Shown here piece by piece: positions 44,435 to 53,027 of a DNA stretch of 56,469 nt. The stretch covers positions 1 through 56,469 of the forward strand of contig JAMXLO010000131.1 in assembly GCA_024280945.1 (NCBI GenBank), in the 5' to 3' direction. Position 1 is the first letter of the stretch. The number at the start of each line of letters is the position of its first letter. Both the position numbers and the translations under genes were made by a program. The notes under the pieces were generated by a model. It made no database searches, was not told the DNA's origin, and saw only the letters and a program-made list of their open reading frames with translations. The DNA is from Acetobacteraceae bacterium. GTDB lineage: Bacteria; Pseudomonadota; Alphaproteobacteria; Acetobacterales; Acetobacteraceae.

Positions 44435-44983
44435 CTACGCAACCACGACGTAGATGCCGAACGCAGCGGCAGCCGCGCCAATCACGCCGGCAGCCACCGC
44501 GAGAGCCGGCACGGCGGTAACCACCGCGACCGACGCCAGCACGATGGAGATCTGCAAGGCCCCGACCACAATCTCGAACTCGTGGTAACGGTGGAACGCA
44601 TGGTCGCGGGCCTCTTGCTCGGCCGTCGCGCGCTCCATGATCTGCTTCATGCCATCGCCGCCTGGTTCATCGCGCAGCCTGGCTGCATTTGCCTTCGCAC
44701 GCGCGACGGCCGCCTGCGGCCCCGGCTCGGCGGCATTGGGCTGATTGGCAAGGATGCTGGCCTCGACGTCTGATATCGCGGCTCGGGTATTCTTCGCCTG
44801 GTAGAATCCCCAACTGTCTGATAACGAGATGTGGTGGGTCAGGTATTTGTTCTGCTGCTGCTGCTCGCCCATGTCGGCCAGAGCCAGCGCGGCGGCCAAT
44901 GCCGCGATCAGGACCGCAATGCGGCGATTGGCGCCCCCATGATGGTGGATCGTCTCCTGCGCGTGTTCTTGGGCCGCGTCCAT
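44435..44983 (-). CDS. DUF4337 family membrane protein
   Basis: The 182-residue product has an amphipathic N-terminus (HAQETIHHHGG), a membrane segment (about 22-36), a long helical periplasmic-like region (about 40-135, NKYLTHHISLSDSWGFYQAKNTR) and two close hydrophobic segments at the C-terminus. This matches the uncharacterised DUF4337 family, where the SDSWGFYQAK motif is typical. It is convergent with the EthD-like gene, with 8 bases between stops, and divergent from Ku. Function unknown. Confidence 0.8.
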   Translation of the reverse strand: MDAAQEHAQETIHHHGGANRRIAVLIAALAAALALADMGEQQQQNKYLTHHISLSDSWGFYQAKNTRAAISDVEASILANQPNAAEPGPQAAVARAKANAARLRDEPGGDGMKQIMERATAEQEARDHAFHRYHEFEIVVGALQISIVLASVAVVTAVPALAVAAGVIGAAAAAFGIYVVVA

Positions 44984-45043
44984 GCTGACCGCCTACACGC
45001 TCTTCCATGAGGTGGCAAACCACGGTCACAGTTCCGCCAGCCA

Positions 45044-45063
45044 TCACGATCACGCGATCGTGA
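45044..45063. promoter_or_regulatory. palindrome between DUF4337 and Ku genes
   Basis: TCACGATC (45044-45051) and GATCGTGA (45056-45063) are perfect 8-bp arms around ACGC. It sits in the 228-base divergent region, 61 bases from the DUF4337 start and 149 bases from the Ku start. It could be an operator for either gene. It also holds two GATC sites, so methylation could matter. Confidence 0.45.
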
Positions 45064-45211
45064 GATCCCAATCGTTCGCCTGCCATGCCAGGCCAGAAGC
45101 CCGCTTGAGCAAGTCATTATGAGATGGAGTTAAAGTCAGCAAGCAGCTTCGGCAACCCGGACACGGCGGTTCGCTCTTCCTGTTGTCCGGCCCTTCACCC
45201 AATCTGCGGGC

Positions 45212-46096
45212 ATGCCTGCTCGTCCTATCTGGCGTGGCCATCTTCGCCTGGCACTTGTCTCGTGCCCGGTCGGGCTGTGGAACGCGAAGACCGATCGTGC
45301 GTCCATCCGCTTCAACCTGATCAATCCTGCTACCGGCAATCGGATCAGGATGATGACGATCGACCCCGACACCGAGAAGGAAGTGCAGCGGCGCGATCTC
45401 GTGAAGGGCTATGAATACCAAAAGGGTCGCTGGCTGATGCTGCGAGACGAGGACTTCGACAGCGTGAAGGTCGAAAGCTCGTCGACGATGACGATCGACA
45501 AGTTCGTCGAGGTCAGCTCGATCGATCCGATCTACTATGCCGGCAGCTACTACCTGGCGCCTGATGGCGAAGCCGGACGCGATGTTTATGCGGTGCTGCA
45601 CGAGGCCATTGCGGAGACGGGACGCGTTGCGCTCGCCCGCGTCGTGATCGGCCAGCGCGAGCGCACCATCGCAATCCGCGCGATGGATGGCGGCCTTGTT
45701 GCCCATACGCTCGACGAACAACGGGACATCAACGACGCCAAGGCGATCTTCGGTGACGTGGCGAGCCTCACGACCGAGCCGGAGATGGTGCAGCTCGCCA
45801 AACAACTCATCGATCGACAGACCACGACCTATGATCCGTCGGACCTCGAGGATCATTATGAGACACGTCTCCGCGCCATGATCGACGCCAAACTGAAGGG
45901 TGAAGGCATCGACGCGAGCGAGCCGGAAGAACCGGAACGCGGCAATGTCATCGATCTGATGGCGGCGTTGAAAAAGAGCCTGGGTCAGGCGTCGGAGCAG
46001 AAGGCGGCCAGCACCGCGAAGAAACCAGCCAAGGAAGTCAAGCCGAGGGCCGCGGCACAACCTGCCGCCAAGGTTCCCCGCAAGCGTGCATCATAG
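45212..46096 (+). CDS. ku: Ku protein, bacterial non-homologous end joining
   Basis: Ku binds DNA ends as a homodimer and recruits LigD for end joining. The 294-residue protein has the N-terminal beta-barrel start RPIWRGHLRLALVSCPVGLWNA, IRFNLINPATGNRI, KGYEYQKGRWLMLRDEDFDSV, YYLAPDGEAGRDVYAVLHEAI and a C-terminal basic tail (AAKVPRKRAS) typical of bacterial Ku. The ATG at 45212 gives family length. LigD is not adjacent in this window, so it must be elsewhere or another ligase is used. Confidence 0.96.
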   Translation: MPARPIWRGHLRLALVSCPVGLWNAKTDRASIRFNLINPATGNRIRMMTIDPDTEKEVQRRDLVKGYEYQKGRWLMLRDEDFDSVKVESSSTMTIDKFVEVSSIDPIYYAGSYYLAPDGEAGRDVYAVLHEAIAETGRVALARVVIGQRERTIAIRAMDGGLVAHTLDEQRDINDAKAIFGDVASLTTEPEMVQLAKQLIDRQTTTYDPSDLEDHYETRLRAMIDAKLKGEGIDASEPEEPERGNVIDLMAALKKSLGQASEQKAASTAKKPAKEVKPRAAAQPAAKVPRKRAS

Positions 46097-46099
46097 CCG

Positions 46100-46309
46100 A
46101 TGCTGCCGCCTAAATCGCTCGAACATCGTATCCGCGTGCTGCGGAACCAAACGAGGCTCGCAGCCGAGCGGGCGGCGCCGAGCGAGCGTCCGACCGATCC
46201 CCAGACGGAGATGCCTCTGCTGGTTGAGGTAAAGAGCTGTCCCCCCAAGCAGCGAACCAGACGTCGGGCCAAGTCGGAGGCCGATCAGGCCGACCTTGGA
46301 GACATGTAG
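46100..46309 (+). CDS. small basic hypothetical protein (69 residues)
   Basis: The ATG at 46100 follows the Ku stop by three bases. The product is short and Arg/Lys/Pro-rich (HRIRVLRNQTRLAAERA, KQRTRRRAKSEADQAD) with no known motif. Its tight link to Ku supports a real small gene, but the composition also fits a GC-rich shadow. Confidence 0.35.
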   Translation: MLPPKSLEHRIRVLRNQTRLAAERAAPSERPTDPQTEMPLLVEVKSCPPKQRTRRRAKSEADQADLGDM

Positions 46310-46334
46310 CCGGTTGGCACGGCAATCGTGGACC

Positions 46335-46739
46335 ATGGCGAAGACGCCTGAGACCCTGCAGCAGGATCCAGCGAAAAGGCCGATTGGACGGGTGCTGTCA
46401 GCACATCAGTTCTGGGACCTGATGCAGCGGTGGCATGTTCCTGATGCGACAGCGCTGGAATTGATCGAGTTCCCTGGCAAATTGGGGAAGGAAGGCAAAC
46501 GGCCGCGGTTCCGCTTCACCACGCGCCAGCAGCGTATCACGTCCTACCTACCGGAGATCGACGCGGCCCTCGCGGCGGCCGGCAAGGACCAAGCGTGGCT
46601 GCAGCGCAAGATTGCCACCCCACCGTTCAATCGAAGATCACCGATCGAGCACATGCTGGCGCGCAAGATGGACGGGATGACGGATGTTCTGCGGACGCTG
46701 AACCGGGAGGCCATGCGCGTCGCCTTGCGCGATGCGTGA
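46335..46739 (+). CDS. Xre/MbcA/ParS-type antitoxin-like protein
   Basis: The ATG at 46335 gives 134 residues. The plan resembles Xre/MbcA/ParS antitoxins: a helical N-terminus (LSAHQFWDLMQRWHVPDATALELIEFPG), a middle with RFRFTTRQQRI, then the toxin-binding-like end with ATPPFNRRSPIEHMLARKMDGMTDVLRTL, which matches the PF-x-G-x-SP-x-x-x-ML pattern except for Asn-Arg in place of the Gly. In the classical module this protein pairs with a RES toxin. No RES gene is adjacent, so it may be a solitary regulator or an unrelated protein. The match is by eye only. Confidence 0.5.
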   Translation: MAKTPETLQQDPAKRPIGRVLSAHQFWDLMQRWHVPDATALELIEFPGKLGKEGKRPRFRFTTRQQRITSYLPEIDAALAAAGKDQAWLQRKIATPPFNRRSPIEHMLARKMDGMTDVLRTLNREAMRVALRDA

Positions 46740-46756
46740 GTGCCACCGCCCTCGAG

Positions 46757-47512
46757 TCAGATCACCAATCCGCCGTCGACATGCAGCGCCTGCCCGGTGA
46801 TGTACCCGGCCGCACGGGATGCCAGGAAACTGATCGCTCCCGCCACTTCCTCCGGCAGGCCGACGCGGCCCAGTGGCACAGCGGAAACCTGACGGCGCAG
46901 CCGCTCCGGATCGATGGCGACATGCGCACCGGGATCCTTGCGGATGAAACCAGGCACCACGGCATTCACAGTGACACCGCTCGACGCCAGTTCCATTGCA
47001 AGCGCCCGTACCAGCGCCTCGAGACCCGCCTTCGCCGCCGCAGAAGCGGCGAACAGCGGCACATCGCGGCGGAACGCATGGGCGACAAAGCTGGACACTG
47101 CCACGATGCGCCCATCGCTGCAGCTCTTCAGGTGCGGTATCGCAGCGCGGGCCAGGCGGAAGAATCCACCCTGAATTGCTTCGACAGATGCGGTCATCGC
47201 CGCGTCGCTCAGTTCGGCAAACGCTGTCCGATCAGCGAAGCCAGCATTGCTGATCAGCACATTGAGGCCACCGAACCGTTCGACAGCCTGCGCGATCACC
47301 GCTGGCGCTACGGATGGATCAGCAAGATCGCCCAGGGCGACCTCGGCATCGGCCCCTGCTGCACGGAGCTCAGAGGCCACGCCATTTGCGCCTGCGCGAT
47401 TCCTGCGCGTATGCACCAGCAGCGCCACTCCGGGCGAGGCCATCGCGCGACACACGGCAGCGCCGATTCCGCTCGCCGCGCCGCTGACGACCACGACTCG
47501 TTTGTCCGTCAT
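46757..47512 (-). CDS. SDR-family protein lacking the catalytic tyrosine
   Basis: The 251-residue product has the classical Rossmann start VVVVSGAASGIGAAV (6-20), ISNAG (87-91), the catalytic-type Ser in VAVSSF (138-142) and the FLASRAAGYITGQALHVDGG end. In the YxxxK place the sequence reads SAAAK (157-161), so the Tyr is replaced by Ser while the Lys is kept; the only nearby Phe is at 154. It may have lost activity, or use a different proton donor. The product ends in DGGLVI as usual. It is downstream of the CDF gene (3 bases between) and probably shares its transcript. Confidence 0.88.
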   Translation of the reverse strand: MTDKRVVVVSGAASGIGAAVCRAMASPGVALLVHTRRNRAGANGVASELRAAGADAEVALGDLADPSVAPAVIAQAVERFGGLNVLISNAGFADRTAFAELSDAAMTASVEAIQGGFFRLARAAIPHLKSCSDGRIVAVSSFVAHAFRRDVPLFAASAAAKAGLEALVRALAMELASSGVTVNAVVPGFIRKDPGAHVAIDPERLRRQVSAVPLGRVGLPEEVAGAISFLASRAAGYITGQALHVDGGLVI

Positions 47513-47515
47513 CCG

Positions 47516-48433
47516 CTAGACCACATCATGCGGACGCAGCCGGCACAACTCGGCATCCGCATCCGTCTCGATCTGCAGCGTCGCATGTCCAATCCCGAAC
47601 CGATCGCGCAATACCGTCGTCACGTCATGCAGGCTTCTTTCGGCGGCGGGATCGTTACAGACGAGGTGCGCCGTCAGCGCGGTCTGCGTGGTGCTCAGAC
47701 CCCAGATATGCAGGTCGTGTACCTCGAGCACGCCTGGGACAGACGCCAGATAATCCCCGACCTCGTCCTGCGCCACACCGTTCGGCACGGCGTCCATCGC
47801 CAAGTCGATCGATTCGCGCAACAGCCCCCAGGTGGCACCGACCACAACGGCACCGATCCCAAGGCTGACAACCGGATCCAGCCAAAGCCAACCAGTGATC
47901 CAGATCAGCGCGCCCGCGACGACCACAGAGGCCGATACCGCAGCGTCTGTCGTCATGTGCAGGAACTGCGAGCGGATGTTGATATCCTCGCCACGGCCAC
48001 GCATGAACAGCAGCGCCGTAGCGCCATTGATCAAGATTCCGACCGCGGCGATCGCCATAACGATCGGCTCGTCGACGGCGCTTGGCGCGACCAGGCGTCG
48101 CACCGCTTCCACACCAATGCCTCCGACACCAATCAGCAGAATAGTGGCATTGAGCAGCGCAGCCAGAATGGAACTGCGCCCCCATCCGTAGGTACGCCTC
48201 CCGCCCGGCGGTCGGCGCGTCAGCCACGCGGCGCCCCAGCCCAGCAGCAAACCCAGGATATCGCCCAAGTTATGTGCCGCATCTGCCAGCAGGGCCATCG
48301 AGTTGGCTACCAGGCCGAGACCAATCTCGGCCACGACGAACCCTACATTCAGCGCGGCACCGATCGCGAAGGCGCGATCATGCCCTGACGCGTGATGGTG
48401 GTGGTGCGCATGATCGTGATGATGGTGCGCCAT
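47516..48433 (-). CDS. CDF-family cation efflux transporter (CzcD/ZitB type)
   Basis: This exporter moves Zn2+, Co2+ or similar out of the cytosol against protons. The ATG at 48433 gives 305 residues with a His-rich N-terminus (AHHHHDHAHHHHHASGHD), six membrane segments, and the metal site LADAAHNLGD with HDIL-type spacing plus HMTTDAAVS in the fifth segment. The C-terminal cytoplasmic domain starts near 210 with a His/Asp-rich VHDLHIWGL segment. The longer frame to 48490 is rejected because MAHHHHDH is the usual start. It is transcribed with the SDR-like gene downstream. Confidence 0.93.
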   Translation of the reverse strand: MAHHHHDHAHHHHHASGHDRAFAIGAALNVGFVVAEIGLGLVANSMALLADAAHNLGDILGLLLGWGAAWLTRRPPGGRRTYGWGRSSILAALLNATILLIGVGGIGVEAVRRLVAPSAVDEPIVMAIAAVGILINGATALLFMRGRGEDINIRSQFLHMTTDAAVSASVVVAGALIWITGWLWLDPVVSLGIGAVVVGATWGLLRESIDLAMDAVPNGVAQDEVGDYLASVPGVLEVHDLHIWGLSTTQTALTAHLVCNDPAAERSLHDVTTVLRDRFGIGHATLQIETDADAELCRLRPHDVV

Positions 48434-48772
48434 GCAGGCTGAGATTGCCCCGTGCGTCGTTGCCCAAGTGGGCTGATGGTGACAGATCACATGCTACTGA
48501 TCTATGCCCCCGGCCACATCGCTGTGGGAGGCATGGCGTGCCCAGTTCCTCCGATATGACCCATGCGGCGAAGGTTATCGGGATGCCTCCTCATATCAGC
48601 GCGTCGCTTCATCGGTCACGATGACAATTCCCAGGCTGGGGTGAAGTTGCTCGTTTGCAGAGTCCGGTCCTGGTCGCATCGCCATGAAGCGACGCGGCCA
48701 CCTCCCGGTTGCCTTCCTTGGTTCGGCGTGGTCCATATCTGGAGACAGATAGTCCGGATCCACGCAACCTGC
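48434..48772. other. 339-base gap, no gene seen
   Basis: This divergent region lies between the CDF gene and the tyrosine phosphatase gene. An open frame continues from the phosphatase gene back to 48563, but the sequence there is not protein-like. No palindrome, promoter or RNA structure stood out. Confidence 0.5.
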
Positions 48773-49444
48773 ATGAACAGCATTTATCGGGGTGAGATCA
48801 GCACCCCTGGCGGGCGGGCACTTGCCTGGATCGACGCTCTGCTTGTCGACCACGCCGTCTTTCGCCTGATCTGGAGCAATTTCGCCGCCGTGGTGCCGGG
48901 CCGGTTGTATCGCTGCAATCACCCGACCCCGGCACGGTTGGCGGCGCTCACCCGTCGCTACGGGCTGAAAACCCTGATCAACCTCAGGGGCCGGACCGGG
49001 AACGGGTCCGACGCCCTCACGCGCAGCGCGGCCTGCGAACTGGGACTGGACTTCATCGATGCACCGCTGGAGAGCCGAGGGGCACCGCAGCGCGAGCGCA
49101 TTCTCCGGCTCTGCGATATCTATCGCCAGATGCGTGCCCCGGCGCTGCTGCACTGCAAGTCCGGTGCAGACCGGGCGGGACTGGCAGCGGGACTGTTCGT
49201 GCTGCTCAATGGCGGTACGGCGCGTGAGGCGTTGGCGCAGCTCTCGCTGCGCTTCGGCCACATCCGGCAGGCACGCACCGGGGTGCTCGACGCCTTCTTC
49301 CATCATTACGCCCGCGAGGCGGAGGGGCGTAAGCCGTTTCTCGACTGGGTGCGGGAGGACTACGATCGAGCCGCCCTGCAGCGGGAATTCCATGCGAATG
49401 GGCTGGCCAGCTTCATCAACGACTGGGTGTTGGTGCACGAATAG
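48773..49444 (+). CDS. tyrosine/dual-specificity phosphatase family protein
   Basis: The ATG at 48773 gives 223 residues. The CX5R active-site loop is HCKSGADRAG (His127, Cys128 to Arg134), with a general-acid-like Asp upstream in DFIDAPLESRG. Seen before it are the NFAAVVPGRLYRCNHPTPARL start and the GLKTLINLRG strand, typical of Siw14/DSP-type bacterial phosphatases. It is followed after two bases by the Kdo hydroxylase gene, so both are one operon. The partner could be a phosphorylated lipid A-core sugar rather than a protein. Confidence 0.85.
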   Translation: MNSIYRGEISTPGGRALAWIDALLVDHAVFRLIWSNFAAVVPGRLYRCNHPTPARLAALTRRYGLKTLINLRGRTGNGSDALTRSAACELGLDFIDAPLESRGAPQRERILRLCDIYRQMRAPALLHCKSGADRAGLAAGLFVLLNGGTAREALAQLSLRFGHIRQARTGVLDAFFHHYAREAEGRKPFLDWVREDYDRAALQREFHANGLASFINDWVLVHE

Positions 49445-49446
49445 CG

Positions 49447-50334
49447 ATGGATTTAAGCCACGTCATCGAGGCGCTGCCGGTCACCGCATGGCACGGGCCA
49501 TTCGATCCTTTGCTCCAGGCGCAGACGCTCGACGCGCTGGAAGATGGCCGCGTGCTGTTGCTGGATCGCCTGCCGTTCCAGATATTGCCGCAGGAGACGC
49601 CGCTGTTGTCACCTGCCGTGATGGGCAGCGAGCGCAAGAACATCAGCTTCGATGCGGCGAACGGACGCATTGGCAACACGTCGCTGTCCGGCAGCGATGC
49701 CGAGGCGCTTGGCAGGATGCTGCGCCGCTTCGGCGATGCAGCGGAAGAATTGCTGCGGGATCTGCTGCCGCGTTACGCGCCGATGCTGGAGCGGGCGCGC
49801 ACCAGCTTCCGTCCGGCCGAGATCGCCGGCCGCACGTATTCGCCGCGCCATGACGACCGGTTGCTTCACGTGGACGCTTTTCCGAGCCGACCAATGAGTG
49901 GACGGCGTATTCTGCGCCTGTTCAGCAACGTCGCCATGGACGGTGCTGCGCGCGCATGGCGGGTGGGCGAGCCGTTCGCGGACTTTGCCCGCCAATTCTT
50001 GCCCGGCGTCGGCCGCGCGACACAGGCCAGCGCATGGCTGTTGCAGCAACTTGGCCTGACCAAGGGCCGTCGCAGCGAATACGACCGGATCATGCTTCGG
50101 CTGCACGATACCGGGAAGCTCGACGCGACCTATCAGTCGCACGGGCCGAAAGCCGACGTGGCGTTTGCCGCCGGCAGCACGTGGCTCTGTTTCACCGACC
50201 AGGTCCTGCATGCGGCGCTCGCGGGCCATTGTGCGCTGGAGCAGACGTTCCATCTGCCGGTCGATGCCATGGCGCACCCCGAGCGCTCGCCCCTACGCGT
50301 CTTGGAGCGAATGGTGGGTCGCACGCTGGCGTGA
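49447..50334 (+). CDS. kdoO: Kdo hydroxylase (2OG/Fe(II) dioxygenase)
   Basis: This enzyme converts Kdo of the lipid A-core to the 3-hydroxy form (Ko) in the Kdo hydroxylase family known from Burkholderia and Yersinia. The 295-residue protein has His141-x-Asp143 in RLLHVDAFPSRP as iron ligands, with RHDDR before them and RRILRLFSNV after them, and MLRLHDTGKLD plus ALEQTFHLP as distal elements. The block is diagnostic of the family. It is translated right after the phosphatase gene (2-base gap). Confidence 0.85.
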   Translation: MDLSHVIEALPVTAWHGPFDPLLQAQTLDALEDGRVLLLDRLPFQILPQETPLLSPAVMGSERKNISFDAANGRIGNTSLSGSDAEALGRMLRRFGDAAEELLRDLLPRYAPMLERARTSFRPAEIAGRTYSPRHDDRLLHVDAFPSRPMSGRRILRLFSNVAMDGAARAWRVGEPFADFARQFLPGVGRATQASAWLLQQLGLTKGRRSEYDRIMLRLHDTGKLDATYQSHGPKADVAFAAGSTWLCFTDQVLHAALAGHCALEQTFHLPVDAMAHPERSPLRVLERMVGRTLA

Positions 50335-50375
50335 GGCCACTTCTGCCGCGTCCACGTCCTGGGTAAGTTCTCCTT

Positions 50376-50687
50376 ATGTCGGAAACCCTCCTGGAATTTG
50401 ACGGGCGGCTTGAATCGAGCACTGCCCAAGCGTTCCAGCGTCGTCTGGCGGAGGCCAGCCCGTCAGGCAACGAGCGCCTGTTGCTCGACCTGTCGCGCGT
50501 TACCTTCATTGGCAGTGCGGCGTTGCGTGCCATCCTGGTGACGGCAAAGCGCCTCGGCACGGATGGAGGGAGGCTGGCCATCTGTGCACCTCCGCATATC
50601 GCGCAGGTGTTCACCATTTCCGGCCTCGATGCGGTGCTGCCCGTGCGTTCCGACCTGGCGCAGGCGCGCGAAGCCTTGGAGGTCTGA
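50376..50687 (+). CDS. STAS domain protein (anti-sigma factor antagonist type)
   Basis: The 103-residue product is a single STAS domain with the phosphorylatable Ser47 in FIGSAALRAILVTAKRL and RLLLDLSRVTF before it. This pattern is that of SpoIIAA/RsbV-like switch proteins that work with an anti-sigma kinase. No kinase or sigma factor lies nearby. It begins 41 bases after the Kdo hydroxylase gene, which suggests but does not prove shared expression. Confidence 0.87.
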   Translation: MSETLLEFDGRLESSTAQAFQRRLAEASPSGNERLLLDLSRVTFIGSAALRAILVTAKRLGTDGGRLAICAPPHIAQVFTISGLDAVLPVRSDLAQAREALEV

Positions 50688-50714
50688 CGCAGACCGGGCC
50701 CGGATTCAACTTGC

Positions 50715-51944
50715 TCAGGGCGGCGCCTTGTCGGCGGGGATGCAGGCGACAGCACAGGTTGCCAACAGGCACGCTGCGGCCGCGACGGCGAGTGTGCCCG
50801 ATAATGACCAGGCGACGAGCAATCCGGCCAAGGCCGATCCGATCGGCCCACCCGACAGGTTGAGGCTCATCGAGATCGCCACCACGCGCCCGAGTTCAGA
50901 AGGATCAGTTCGTCGTTGGCGCAAGGCCAGCACGCCGACATCGATCGGCCCAGCGGCGGCACCAATCAATATGAGTCCGACAACCAGTCCGGACAGCCCG
51001 AACGACGCCGCTATCGGCCACACGGCGAAAGCCGTGAGCAACAGGCCGAACCCGATGAAGCGAGATTCGCGGCCGCTCGTCTGCAGATGGCCCGTGACCA
51101 GAGCGGTGATGCCGCCGACCAGGCCAAGGCCAGCCCAGAGCAACCCGGCGGCCGTTGCGCCAGCATCGCCAGGGAAATGTCGTGCGGCGAACACCGGCAC
51201 GACGATGACCAGGATGCCCCAGCAGACGTCGTACAGCGAATACGACAAAGCTAGCCCGCGCAGGGTCGGATCGGTGACGACGCGGTGGAGCCCGCGCCAG
51301 GCCTGCGACAGCAGCGGCGCCAAGCGTGGCAGCGAACATCGCGTGAAACCGAGCTGTGCGATGCAGAGAACCGCTGCCGCATAGATCCCGGCTATCGAGG
51401 CAAGAACCATGAACGGGCCGGCGAATCCATAGATCAACCCAGCCAGAGCCGGGCCAGCCACGTCGGTCAGGCCGTTGATCGCTGTGTCCAACGCGTTGGC
51501 ACGATCCAAAGCAGCAGGCGCAACCAGTCGCGGCAGCAAGGCGCGAATACCGGCGAAGCTCAGTGGGCTGGTCAGCGAGAAGCACCCGGTGAGCGCCAGC
51601 AATAGGGCAGCATTCGTCCAGTCAACCGCGGCGGCCGCCGCCAGGGCAGCCACGAACACAGCGCTCCCTGTCAGATCGACAGCGATCGCCCACGGCGAGC
51701 CCAGCCGGTCTATCAGCGATCCCGCAATCGGGCTGATCACCAGCCCCGGTGCAACGGCGGCGAATGCCAACCAGCCTGCGAGCATTGTCGAGTGCACCTG
51801 CGTCACGCCGTAGAGCACGATCGCCAGCGCAAACATGCGTCCGGCCAGACGGGACAGCAGCGTGGTGATCAGCAGAGCGCGAACCTCGGTCGCTGCGAGA
51901 AGCTGGCGATATGACGTCAGGTGCGGTAGCGGTTGCATTGCCAT
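50715..51944 (-). CDS. MFS transporter
   Basis: This secondary transporter has 409 residues from the ATG at 51944 (MAMQPL; an ATG at 51938 is an alternative) and twelve hydrophobic segments. The frame to 52055 extends into the divergent CapA gene and is rejected. Seen are SRLAGRMFALAIVLYGVT, the IAGSLIDRLGSPW loop with the conserved Asp-Arg, and RANALDTAINGLTDVAGPALAG, which resembles the DHA/MefE-like exporters. The substrate is unknown. Its start overlaps that of the divergent CapA gene. Confidence 0.9.
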   Translation of the reverse strand: MAMQPLPHLTSYRQLLAATEVRALLITTLLSRLAGRMFALAIVLYGVTQVHSTMLAGWLAFAAVAPGLVISPIAGSLIDRLGSPWAIAVDLTGSAVFVAALAAAAAVDWTNAALLLALTGCFSLTSPLSFAGIRALLPRLVAPAALDRANALDTAINGLTDVAGPALAGLIYGFAGPFMVLASIAGIYAAAVLCIAQLGFTRCSLPRLAPLLSQAWRGLHRVVTDPTLRGLALSYSLYDVCWGILVIVVPVFAARHFPGDAGATAAGLLWAGLGLVGGITALVTGHLQTSGRESRFIGFGLLLTAFAVWPIAASFGLSGLVVGLILIGAAAGPIDVGVLALRQRRTDPSELGRVVAISMSLNLSGGPIGSALAGLLVAWSLSGTLAVAAAACLLATCAVACIPADKAPP

Positions 51945-52980
51945 GCCAAGGATGATCCTTACCGGCGACGTAAACCTGATGCACGTCGACGATGCCACGG
52001 TGCCGTTCGCGCGGGTGCAGGACGAATTCCGCGCCACCGATGTCGTGTTCAGCAACCTCGAATGCTGTCTCTACGATCCGCCCGGCGGCCATGCAGTGGA
52101 GAATGAAGGCTTTTTTGCTTCGCCGCATATTGGCGGCGAGGCACTGCGCAATGCCGGCATCAGTGCGGTCGGCATCGCCAACAACGTGAATTACGGCGAG
52201 GCTGCAATCATCGCGTCTATCGAGCGGCTCGACACACTCGGCATTCTACACACCGGCGCCGGCGGCAATGTCGCCGCAGCGCGTGCATCTGCCATCGTGC
52301 AACGCGGCGGTGTCCGCTACGGCTTCCTGCAGCGCAGCTCGGTGTATTGGCCGACCAACCACGAGGCTGGTGCAAACTCTACGGGCATCGCGGTGCTTCG
52401 TGCGCACACCGCATACCAGGTGCCGATGCACAGGACGCGGCCCGAGATCCCACCGATGAACCGCCCGGGCATTCCCCCGGTCATCGTCACCTGGGCCGAT
52501 CCTGATTATCTGCGGGGTTTCACCGATGACATCGCGACGCTGCGACAGAATGCCGACGTCGTTGTCGCCTCATGTCACTGGGGACTGCACAAGGATGTGC
52601 TCGCCTACATGCCAGAGATTGCGCACGCTGCGATCGATGCCGGTGCCGATCTGGTCATTGGCCACGGCCCACATTACTCGCTTCCCGTAGAGGTCTACCG
52701 CGGCAAGGCGATCTTCTATGGGCTTGGCAGCTTTTCGTTCCACACTGGCCATGGTGGTCGAAGGCATGGCGACTGGGTCGGCATGATGGTTCGCGCCGAC
52801 ACGGCCGGCGGCGCTATCAACAAGCTTGGTCTGCAGTTCGTGCGTCACAACGAACGCAACGAGACCGTGCCTTGCCAGCTCGCAGACGAGCATGCCGAGT
52901 TCAACGACATCGCGACGCGCAGCGCCCCTTACGGGACGCGCTTCATCGAGCAGGGCAATGAACTATTGATCGTGCTCTGA
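51943..52980 (+). CDS. CapA family protein (calcineurin-like metallophosphatase)
   Basis: The ATG at 51943 gives 345 residues; an ATG at 51952 is an alternative. The metal-site blocks are ILTGDVNLMHVDDA (Asp), VFSNLECCL (Asn and Glu), VVASCHWGLHKD (His) and VIGHGPHYSLPVEVYRGKAIFYGLGSFSF (His). CapA proteins act in poly-gamma-glutamate capsule synthesis, but many relatives of this size have unknown roles. No signal peptide or membrane anchor was seen. The other pgs/cap genes are absent, so capsule synthesis is not supported. Confidence 0.87.
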   Translation: MPRMILTGDVNLMHVDDATVPFARVQDEFRATDVVFSNLECCLYDPPGGHAVENEGFFASPHIGGEALRNAGISAVGIANNVNYGEAAIIASIERLDTLGILHTGAGGNVAAARASAIVQRGGVRYGFLQRSSVYWPTNHEAGANSTGIAVLRAHTAYQVPMHRTRPEIPPMNRPGIPPVIVTWADPDYLRGFTDDIATLRQNADVVVASCHWGLHKDVLAYMPEIAHAAIDAGADLVIGHGPHYSLPVEVYRGKAIFYGLGSFSFHTGHGGRRHGDWVGMMVRADTAGGAINKLGLQFVRHNERNETVPCQLADEHAEFNDIATRSAPYGTRFIEQGNELLIVL

Positions 52981-53027
52981 CCGAGCGCGATCGCTTGAGG
53001 CGGAAATCGCGCTCTACATCAATCAGG

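Noticed and set aside
46335-46739. Complete toxin-antitoxin pair
   Set aside because: No RES-domain or other toxin gene is next to the antitoxin-like gene; the upstream small ORF lacks toxin motifs.
46595-48388. 597-codon open frame on the plus strand
   Set aside because: It runs antisense to the SDR and CDF genes, its product is rich in His, Arg and Gln, and it matches no family; it is a GC-driven shadow.
51943-52980. Capsule (poly-gamma-glutamate) operon
   Set aside because: Only the CapA-like gene is present; the ligase and export partners are missing.
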